From Megaleporinus macrocephalus (Eukaryota; Chordata; Actinopteri; Characiformes; Anostomidae): a stretch of DNA of 64,000 bases. The translations under genes were made by a program, and so were the position numbers. Positions within the stretch are counted from its first letter, which is position 1, and each line of letters starts with the position of its first letter. This document shows positions 1-64,000 of the stretch, piece after piece. The DNA is taken from contig CM038703.1 in the NCBI GenBank assembly GCA_021613375.1, forward strand, positions 22,866,194 through 22,930,193. Reading direction: 5' to 3'. The notes below the pieces were generated by a model, which saw only the letters and a list, made by a program, of their open reading frames with translations, searched no databases and had not been told where the DNA came from.

Positions 1-199
1 TTAATTTTGCAGAATTGCAAAAAATCATTACACGTGCAGTTATCATTACATCATGTGCCATTTAACATGGAAAAAAATAAAACATAAAATATTAAGTGTA
101 CTATTAAAATGTGCAGAAATGTGCTCCTGGTAAAGGATTATACAACAAATCCACAAAACGTCATTTAATCAGGAGTGCCTAAACTTATAATATGATTGT

Positions 200-480
200 A
201 TAATTTATTTTTTCTTTTATTTATTTAACCAGGAAATCCCTCGTGATATATTTTGGAGGGAGACCTGGCCAGAATAGCAAACCAGTACCAGTTCCAGTCC
301 ACAGAAATGAACAAATCAAGCATAACAAAACAGACATGGGACAATTTAAATAGAACATGTTCAAAACAGACAAAGAACAACACGTACATAATACTGAACT
401 CAAAATTCAGTTTAGGTAGAGTAAGAACACTCTTCAGTTTTATTGAACTCACCCAAAGTGACAAAATCATTAAGTAGCAT
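200..480. repeat. Probable teleost interspersed repeat relic
   Basis: The stretch with TATTTAACCAGGAAATCCCT followed by GGGAGACCTGGCCAGAATAG resembles a repeat seen often in fish genomes. The rest is A-rich and unmatched. I could not assign a class, and the open frames on both strands look accidental. Confidence 0.4.
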
Positions 481-759
481 GTTCTAAAGGTTATTCCCTG
501 AAAAAAGACACAGAGAAGGAGAACGCTGTTCTGAATTCATCTTGAGTGCCTTGCTTATCAGCCCTCTGTAAGAGTGAATATCACAGCAGCTATGATATGT
601 ACAAAAATACATAGATAAGATGAGAGTGGAATTTGATGCTTGCAAAGCTTGGACACCACTGTAGTATATCACCTTTCCTGGCAATGGCACTTAACAATCA
701 TTGTTACACTAAAGATACAAACTGAACCAATTTTGTAAGTGAATGTTTGACCTTGTTCT

Positions 760-1440
760 TACCGTTTGTAAGCCTTTAGCTGTGCAGTCTCTTTATAGTC
801 AACAGACCCTGGATTTGGAATTTTACACTGGTAACAATTAGGGTGGCTTGTTTCTTCTTTGGTTTGAAGAACACAACTCTCACAGTTTCCTTAAACAGTG
901 TGAAAAGTAATGGTCAGACCACACTACATATTTCCACTGTGCATCAGTCTATTTCAGATGCGCTCAAGCCCAGAAAATTTGGGAGCAAGACAGCATGTTG
1001 TTAACATATGATTTTTGCCTGGCATAATATAGTTTTAACTTGCATTTGTGGATGCAGTGAGGAAATATCTTTACTGACAACAGATTGTCACAGAATTATT
1101 GATCCCGTGTGTTCATATCCATTAGAAAAGCTTGCAGGATCGAAGTTATTGAGTTGTGGATTTCAATCTTAGCCTTTATTCACAGATTTCTCCAGATTCC
1201 TTGTGTCTTTTGATGATATTATGCACTGCAGAGGGTTCAATACCTACAATCTGTGCAATCGCTCGCTGAATATGCTTTTTTGGATTGATTGATCCTTGCT
1301 GATAAAAAACTAGGCATTTCCTTGATGCTTCTATTATTCTCAAACATGATTACATTACATATTTAGGATGGTTTTTTTTAACATTTAACAATGTTCCTTG
1401 GCTTAAATTACTCATGTCCCAACTTTGCAGGCATCAGTTT
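760..1440 (-). mobile_element. Decayed Tc1/mariner-type transposase relic
   Basis: Read on the - strand, three blocks align in order with a Tc1-like transposase. At about 1180-1245 is a helix-turn-helix segment (AVHNIIKRHKESGEI). At about 915-1075 is the catalytic-core entry (HKCKLKLYYAR, then TDAQWKYVVWSD, ending in the first catalytic aspartate). At about 775-880 is KEETSHPNCYQ. The blocks are broken by stops and frame changes, so the element is inactive. The sequence near 1415-1440 (GTCCCAACTTTGCAGGCATC) resembles the terminal part of such elements. Confidence 0.7.
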
Positions 1441-1593
1441 TATACAAAAATCTAAATCTAAAAACATCCACATAAGATCAACATTAACCTATGAATCAAT
1501 TAAATGTTTGCCCAGGAGCAAACTCCACCACCCACCCCATTATTCTTTCTGCTAAGATGTGCTCATGTTTCAGCAGTGGTACCGCTGGAATAG

Positions 1594-56931
<55,338 letters not shown>

Positions 56932-58020
56932 TCTGAATACACAACCAACTGTGAGCTTGCAGACCAGTAACACCGGCTGGTGATTATTGTATAGAATGTT
57001 TCTGAGTATTTTAGAACTTGTTGTTCTAAAATAAGTTGTTTTTGAAGTTAAAGTTGTTTATGTATTATAGTTTTTTTCTTTTGTGGCCAGAGTACACTGA
57101 CCCAGCATTTTCCAACAAACACTAACAAACCCGTCTATCATTGTACCTTTATAAGAAAAAACAAATAAAATAGCAAAAAGAAAATACCAGACAGCTTGCC
57201 AGATCTCTCCCCATCTGCCATATTCAAAAAAAAGTTGTTTAGGGATTGTCTTAGCGGCTGAGAAAGCGTTCAGTGCTCTCTTGATATTCACTCAATATAA
57301 GGTACTCGGGGAACAGGTAACGAGGAACTGAGACATGGTTCTTTTTAGGGACAGGCATGTTATGATATAAAATACTGATGTAGTGAATTCACTGAGCATT
57401 GAGACACACTATCTACTGCATGATTTAAAAGATTTTGAGAGATGAGAGTTACACAGCCATCTAAGTGAGGCCTGGAGTCCAAGAAAGCATAATTGGCCTC
57501 GCTCCCCCTATGTGGGTGGGATGGTCCCTCTGCAGGCTTCTGCTCACTGAGGTAACAGAATTGGCAGTTTTCTTCTCCAAGTGCGCTAAACTATTTTTGC
57601 ATGAGCACCAGTTTGAAAAATATGTTGGCAGGGCAGCAGGAACAAAACCAATAGCCTGACTCAGAGGCTTAACCAATGAAAATCTTTATTTCAGTTTGGG
57701 GGCGGGACATTGCAGGTACATTTCTAAAACTGTGCGGCTGTTCGGTGATAGGATTGTCTGCTCACACTAATCTCGATTATGGTACATGTTTCAAATGTAA
57801 AGAGCAAACTAATGGTCAAAATTCATGTATTTACATGTTATATTTGCTAAACCTCTGGTCTGGAGGAAGGACTTGATGTTCTTCACAGAACAGCTGTTCT
57901 GTACTTGAGGGAGCAGAGTAATGAAGCGAGTGAAGCAAACAACGCTAACAGTGTTCATGAAAAGGTTTGTTTGAGACATTTTGTTATGTTATAGGTAGAA
58001 CTGCTTTTTACAACCAGTGT
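56932..58020. other. 3' UTR and flank of cpne4, end not resolved
   Basis: The 3' UTR begins here. No further coding exon is visible. The overlapping open frames on both strands at 57461-57676 have no family resemblance. Confidence 0.5.
57164..57169 (+). promoter_or_regulatory. Candidate polyadenylation signal AATAAA
   Basis: AATAAA lies about 230 bases after the cpne4 stop codon and is the first one downstream that I saw. No strong GT-rich element follows it closely, and copine transcripts often have longer 3' UTRs, so a later site may be used. Confidence 0.3.
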
Positions 58021-58021
58021 T

Positions 58022-58235
58022 GTCTTAAAGCAGCTTTACAGAAAAGCAGTTTATAAAAAAAGAGGAAAAAAGATGGATGGAAAGAAAAAGAAGGGTATCC
58101 AGGTCCAAGCCCCCAGACCAAGCCAGAGGCGATAGTGGCAAGGAAAAATTCCCTTGATAAGAGGAAGAAATCTTGAGCTCAGGGCTGAAGGTAGGAACCC
58201 ATCCTCTTCTGGTCACATATTCAGCAGGCACAGAA
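58022..58235. repeat. Teleost interspersed repeat with CCAAGCCCCC core
   Basis: AGCAGCTTTACAGAAAAGCA, then GGTCCAAGCCCCCAGACC, GGCAAGGAAAAATTCCCTTG and GGAACCCATCCTCTTCTGGT occur in the order of a common fish repeat. Class not determined. Confidence 0.65.
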
Positions 58236-60700
58236 AATTACCCATTATTTTTTGTAGATTAGAGAAAGAGATGATAGAGATGACGGAGCAGCCCCCTCTG
58301 GTGATTTAGACAGGTGTGTTAGTCTGTTTGTTAGCATTTGCACCAGTACACCTTAATAAGATTCGTTTTGTTTAGTACCGATAAGAGCAGTGAACAGTTT
58401 AAATACATGAGATTTTCTTTTTCATTCAGCTTGTGTGTAGGCATTTTCACTTAAAGTCATTCATATAACAATACGTTCATGTGTATAAACATGACTAATA
58501 TAAAAAATGTCTAACAGTTAGTCCTCTGGTGCTACAGACCATGACCCAGATATTTTTGATAGACCAGTCCACACTAATGATTAGGAATGTTAGCTTATTT
58601 GTTAGCTTGCTGGTGCCACTTGTAATGTTTACAGCATCTTTATTGACTCAAATATGAAGACTGATGTTTATTCATATTAAGAAATTACAGAATGTAGATT
58701 AAGTGCACATTGTGACAGTTATACAGCATTTTTGTAGATAATGCTGAAATGACTGTTCAGAATCTGAAAGTCAGTCAGCACAGATGGTAGGAGCCTTTTC
58801 CAGATTTCAGTAGCATAAATTTCACCCCACCACTTCTGGAGGCGTGGTGCCACCCCTGCGTCTTGGACAAAGCATGTGGTGGCCTTCACCCTCATAACTC
58901 GGTGTCATCATGTGATTTGGACAGATCTACCAAGTGGGTGGAATTGGCCATGACTGTATTAGGGAGACATTGTGTGAGAATCAACAAATTAAATTTAAAA
59001 AATGAGAGCAGATGCACAAAAGGTTCATGCAGACATCTGTTCCAACAAGTGTTTCGGCAAGAGAAACATGGATCTGCATAAAAAAATAATAAGTGTAGGC
59101 TACAAGATACATATTATTCCAACTGGCATATTTTAAGAAATATTAATGATAAAGAAAAACATCTAAAAACATGCTGAACCTGCCAACTGCACTCTTCTCA
59201 GTTTGTGATACCAGACAGCATTAAATGGCATTCCACACATGGACATAGATTAACTTGGATTACACGTAACCATGGGTGGAATGGGCAGAAACACACTAAC
59301 CTCATTCCAAGAGTAAAAGTTGGAACAGAACTGCATTCCAGCTAAGATTTCAAAAATCTTAACTTTTTTTTATAATTTGGAATCCATGTGTTGTTGTTTT
59401 ACCCTGTTTCGGCAGTGGCCTCAAACCCGCCCTCCTTACGCATGATAACATGCGCAGCATGTTTGGAATGTAAAAGTATACAAGAAACTTCACAATCAGT
59501 GTGAAAGGCAGTCATTCACTTTCTAATTTTTCCAAATCTTAGCAGTGTTTATTGGGATATAAACTCTATGTAACTGAAAATTCAGTTTTATTTTTCAGTT
59601 TATCAAAAATGGTCACCAGTGAGTTTAAAACAGTCATGATACCTAAGCAAGTCAGTCTATACGACTCAAGGGGAAAGAGATAAGTGATACTGAGTTAAGT
59701 AATCTGCTAGACATGGAAATGTACAGTGTATGATATTAGCTTATTTAAAGTGAAAGTAACTGGACACTGGATGTTTTTGTCTATTTCGTATTTTGGTTGA
59801 AATAGTCTTTTGTTTTTTGTTTAACAAACCTTACATTTTTTGCTGGCTCGTTATAGTCTCTAGCTTGAATGGATTCTGAACGTTGTTAGTTACTGGATGG
59901 TTTACTGGAAGTGGCATTACATTTTAAGAGTTTGTTTTTATGTGGTGATATCTAATCCCCCTGGTTTTGAAACACATTTAGTGATGCTTTTAAACATCCT
60001 AGCTGGATTCTGGGGTTCCCACAATAAAATCTGGTTATTTCTATCCCTGCATATAATGTATATATAGATCAATATTTTTTTCAGAGGCAGTTCACATGGG
60101 ATCTGAAAAGTGATTAAATTAATTCTGGTTGAAAATTTCTAAATACTGGATTTGTCAATTTGTTTTTGTCTTCTAATTCTTGAACAACATTAATTTTTAG
60201 TATTATAATGATGCTGTATGTTGGAAAATGTTATGTCCGTCTACACTTGGCTTTATAGACAGATTTATTTATTTATTTAATTATTTCAGAATGGACCTGA
60301 CCAGTCTTGCTGTACAGCAGTAACTACAGAACAATACAAGCATACATTCACAGTGAACAGTGCAGAACAAGTCTTAGTCTAGGTGAAGTTTTCTTTAGAG
60401 AATCAGCTAATGAAGGGCTATGTAGTCCAGAGGAGCATGATATTCTATTACTTGATGGTGAACAGTGCTTTCTTATGAGCAGACCGTCAGCACCATTGTT
60501 GTTCGCTGTTTTAAAGTGCTACCGTTTGATTGTTTATTCACTTACTGGATTAGGTTTGATTTCTGCATGTGTGATCTATAAGGCCTGACATATAATACTA
60601 AAGTAATTATGTGTACAGTATGTAGAGCTAAATATAAACTATCCAATGAATATTTACAAGAAAGCATGGTGAACGGACGAAACTCTGTGTATAGACATTC
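58236..60700. other. 3' flank, nothing recognised
   Basis: AT-rich intergenic or long 3' UTR sequence without supportable features. Confidence 0.45.
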
Positions 60701-60709
60701 TAGACCTTT

Positions 60710-61160
60710 TTGTTCTTTTCTACAGGTTTGTTGAACTTTTTTGCTACATTTCTTAAAAACTTCTTAATCTGCAAATTTCTTCAGATATTTGGAGTGAATC
60801 GTTGTTACTGCTTTAGATTTTTCTTCTCTATCGCCTTCATCTTTTCTCTGTTTATCTCTTCTCCTCTTCTCTGTTGTCCTTTTCTTTTCATCCCTTCATT
60901 TGCTTTCCCCTCTTTTCTATTCTTCTCCATTTTCTTCCAATTTCTTCTTATTACATATTTTTCTTTATTGCTTCCTTTGCTTCTTTTTTTTGTTTTTATC
61001 TTCTTTATTCTTCTCTTCCCTGCACTCACCTCCTACCTCTTTTCTGTTTTTATTTACTCTTTCTTTTCCTCTCTTTTTCCTCTCTCTTTTCCCACCTTCT
61101 CCTCTAATTTCTACTCCTACTGTCTCTTCTTAACTAAAGATTTATCTTCTCTGCTGTTCT
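60710..61160 (+). repeat. Pyrimidine-rich tract
   Basis: About 450 bases strongly biased to T and C on the + strand with no strict period. The 200-residue open frame here is a by-product of the bias (phenylalanine, leucine and serine only in bulk). Confidence 0.75.
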
Positions 61161-61204
61161 GTATTCTTATTTCTCTTGCTCTTATATATATGTACACAAA
61201 AGAG

Positions 61205-61265
61205 TGTGTGAATACGCATGTGGGGCGAGTGTGTGTGTGTGAGAGAGAGAGAGAGTGTGTGTGTT
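61205..61265 (+). repeat. GT/GA microsatellite cluster
   Basis: GTGTGTGTGTGAGAGAGAGAG followed by more GTGTG. It is simple sequence only. Confidence 0.85.
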
Positions 61266-61468
61266 TACTCCAGATATCAGACTGTATGTTGCATGTTGAC
61301 AATAAAGAATAAGAAGCTGTTTTTTTCTCCTTGTCTCTGATATAGTGTTTCCTTGGGACGTGCAGTTTGTTGTACAAAGAGATCATGTTGCATTATTTCT
61401 TCTGGTGGCTTATACTGAATGCCCTTGCTTGTATTGCTTATGCTGCAGAGTGCTCTCTCTCTTTCTCT

Positions 61469-61487
61469 CCCCCCCCCCCCCCCCCCC
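61469..61487 (+). repeat. Poly-C run of 19
   Basis: Nineteen consecutive C residues follow a CTCTCTCTTTCTCTCC tract and precede a CA repeat. Length calls at such a run are error-prone. Confidence 0.9.
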
Positions 61488-61499
61488 AGCCCTCTCACA

Positions 61500-63475
61500 C
61501 ACACACAATGCTCTGCTTTTAGCCTTACTGTTTTCAAAAGGCAGAATCAGAATTTTCATAAAAACATTGCTCTCATGAGTTTTGCCATCAGCATTTATGG
61601 AGAGTAAGTATCTGTGAATTGTTATAGGACCTCAAAAGATGCTGGCCAGATTTATAGTGGATGATGGTCAGACCAGATTTATCCAGTGAACACAAGTCTT
61701 TGTGAAGCAGGCAAGCCTTTGAACTTCACACATGTGTACACACTCACATACTCGCACAGCCTTTCAATTAACTCTGAAGTCATGTATAATTAAGCACTCA
61801 GATCACCAGGGCAAAGCCCAAGGAAATCCTCAGAGAGAGGGAGAGAGGGAGAGAAAGAGATTGCATTTATTATAGGGATAGTAGGTACGGATATGGTTTT
61901 GCCATAAAATTGTAGTGCTTTAAGCCGAGCTGAACTTTTAAGTGGCTCTTGCAGAGGCCAAAATAACCATAACGAACAACTAGCCCTCAGAATGAAGAAC
62001 AAAGCCGAGTGGCAGAATAATTGGCACCTCTGAATTCTGCCCTTTGTACTCTTTACTTTGGCTAAGATAACCGCTCCAAGGCGTTCTCCTATGATGTTTG
62101 ATGAGCAGGGAGATCACAGCAGTGGTTATGAAGACGTTTCTCCAGAAGAATGTCTCCAGAGCCCTTCATGTTCACTTGTGGATTCTCCTCAACCCAGCAG
62201 GTGTTTTAGATCAGGGGACTGGAACTTGGACTTCTATTGCTAAAAGTGAATTAGAAATATACATATCATCTCCATCATATCGAGACCCGCTAACAATTTT
62301 TTTTAGGTTTTCATGTTTTTATACTTTTTAAAAATGGAAACTAGCTTGTAGCCTGCATGCAAACTTTATGACAAATGGACCACTACTGCTATGATTAATA
62401 ATAATAATAACTTTCCATTTATGCAGAAAGTTTATGCAAAGGTTTAGGCCTGAAATTTTATGTTTGCCACATTTTGTTTCCTATAAAGGGCAAACTTATT
62501 TTCAGCAGTTGAAAAAATATGTAATTTGACTTGACAACCAATGCATTTGGCTGTATATGCAATGTAATGATGTAGAGAGATGTAAATGATATCTGCAGTA
62601 TTCATAATAATCAACTGGGACCACTTAACTGGTGGAAATGTTTCTATTTTGGAATACTTTAACAAATATTATGCATAATTATAAAAACATATGATAAGAG
62701 GGACACAACAAATACATGAATTCAGCATTTGGAATGTTTTTTGTTTGTTTGTTTGTTTTGGGGTTTTTGGGGATTTTTTTTTGAAGAAAATCCCTTTGTC
62801 TTGGGTAAGATCAATGGAAGCCAAACATCAATGGAATATTTACTGATAATAAAAAAAGAGTAAACACTAAAGATGGCACTGATCTTATACCAAATATTGG
62901 TATCTGGCTGATATCTGTACTTCAGATCTTAGAGGAGGAGAAAATAACTTCTATGCCTGTGACAAATCTATATTGAAATAGCTTGTTCATCGTATGCGAA
63001 GTGCATTTAAAAATACCTCATGAAATAAATAATAAATCAGTATTGGCTGATACTTAATGTTTCAGTATTGGCACCATATTGGAAAAGAAAATATGCCCTG
63101 AGCTCTCCTACTTTATCCTGGTCGATGGTTACATTCCACTCCAAGCCAGCGGGAGTCTGCGTAACTGGAATGGAACAAAAACATTCAGATTCACACTTCA
63201 CAATTCTTAGGAAATTTAAAAGAGCAAAATAAACCATGAACTTCTAAATATATTTAGGAAAAACAGCATATTAACTGTCCCACCAGGGACCACTGATACA
63301 CATTTTGTAAAGAATCATATCACTTTGTTTCCAATGCAGCTTTGGGGCTGTGACTTTCATCTTACATCAGTTTTTGTGAGACTTTCTGTACATACAGTAC
63401 AACAGAACAAGCCATGGCTCACAAACATAGGACAGCATGGTCTATACAAATACCTACAGAGGTGGAGACAGGGCT
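61500..63475. other. 3' flank, mostly unrecognised
   Basis: The segment 61740-62045 is unique-looking and might be a conserved non-coding element. About 62055-62240 resembles an interspersed repeat, but I cannot name it. No host gene seen. Confidence 0.35.
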
Positions 63476-63479
63476 CTGT

Positions 63480-64000
63480 ACTAGCAGGCTAGACACTAAC
63501 TGACAAAAAAGGTTGGAATGGTTAAAAGAAGCTAGTCTGAAAAGCTAAAAAAAACAGGTCCAATGATCCTGCATCAGTGTGGCGTGGCCTTCAAGACATT
63601 ACAAATTCAAAAGACAACCTGCCCCCGTTGAGGCAAACAAAGACTTGGCTGACGAGGGACAAATTTACACCCCCCCAATCACTCCAACTCAACATGCACA
63701 CAAAGCTGTGGATGTGACTGTGGACGCTAGGAGACTCAATTCAACACTGTTCCCCCTGACAATATCCAACAGCCCTGTGTCTATTATGGATATCTTTAAG
63801 TTTCTGGGAAATACCATTTACTTGATGATCAACACCAACTTCTTCCTCAAAAAGGCCCTGCAGAGAGTATACTTTTTAGAGTATACTAATTGCAGAAGTT
63901 GGGTCTGTTACAGGAGCTGTAGAGTCAGTTCTATACTGCAATTAAAGAATCCGTCCTGCATACGTTAATCACACTCTGATTTGGGGCAGCCACAAAACAG
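63480..64000 (+). mobile_element. Decayed LINE (CR1/Rex1-like) reverse transcriptase relic
   Basis: Around 63740-63880 the + strand reads LTISNSPVSIMDIFKFLGNT, then NTNFFLKKALQRVYFL. This is the end of a non-LTR reverse transcriptase, where a FKFLG block is followed by a KKAQQRLYFLR-type block. Further on, after frame shifts, pieces like a short ESVL motif and WG appear, and the relic runs off the window. Stops and frameshifts show it is dead. CR1/Rex1-type is my best guess. Confidence 0.6.

Noticed and set aside
60710..61312. 200-codon open frame rich in F, L and S that looks like membrane segments
   Set aside because: It follows from the T/C bias of the tract; there is no conserved motif.

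Overview
The window is a piece of a fish nuclear genome, AT-rich and mostly intronic. The only host gene I can support is a copine on the + strand. Eleven exons, from the C2B domain to the stop codon, run from 1615 to 56931. They join in frame across GT-AG introns into 387 codons plus a stop. The product matches the C-terminal two thirds of a copine, a calcium-dependent phospholipid-binding protein with two C2 domains and a von Willebrand A-like copine domain. Residue choices, above all the last exon, fit copine-4 (cpne4) best among the paralogs; I cannot tell teleost cpne4a from cpne4b. The promoter, the start codon, C2A and the start of C2B lie left of the window. A teleost source, perhaps an ostariophysan, is inferred from the kinds of transposon and repeat present, not from a database match.

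Layout. 1-1614: intron with a decayed Tc1/mariner transposase on the - strand. 1615-1872: two C2B exons around an 84-base intron. 1873-16000: a 14.1 kb intron with hAT-type elements, a CT-rich tandem duplication, a CpG-rich block at about 6295-6700 and a unique-looking block near 11950-12480 that may be regulatory. 16001-16099: the last C2B exon. 16100-26380: intron with a second, inverted copy of the hAT element, a second Tc1-like relic and a 1.57 kb foldback element with 329-base arms ending 134 bases before the next exon. 26381-31184: four exons leading into and through the MIDAS part of the copine domain. 31185-36547: intron with a 35-base minisatellite and another Tc1 relic. 36548-40171: three more copine-domain exons. 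40172-56799: a 16.6 kb intron of which 11.7 kb is one 18-base minisatellite with higher-order structure, including a tandem duplication of 2882 bases with no difference at the positions I compared. 56800-56931: terminal exon. 56932-64000: 3' flank with scattered repeats and, at the right edge, a decayed LINE reverse transcriptase.

I found no second host gene, rRNA, tRNA or CRISPR array, and no microbial system. The most unusual object is the giant intronic minisatellite. Next come the foldback beside an exon, the frameshift shared by the two hAT copies, and simple repeats placed directly against two splice sites.
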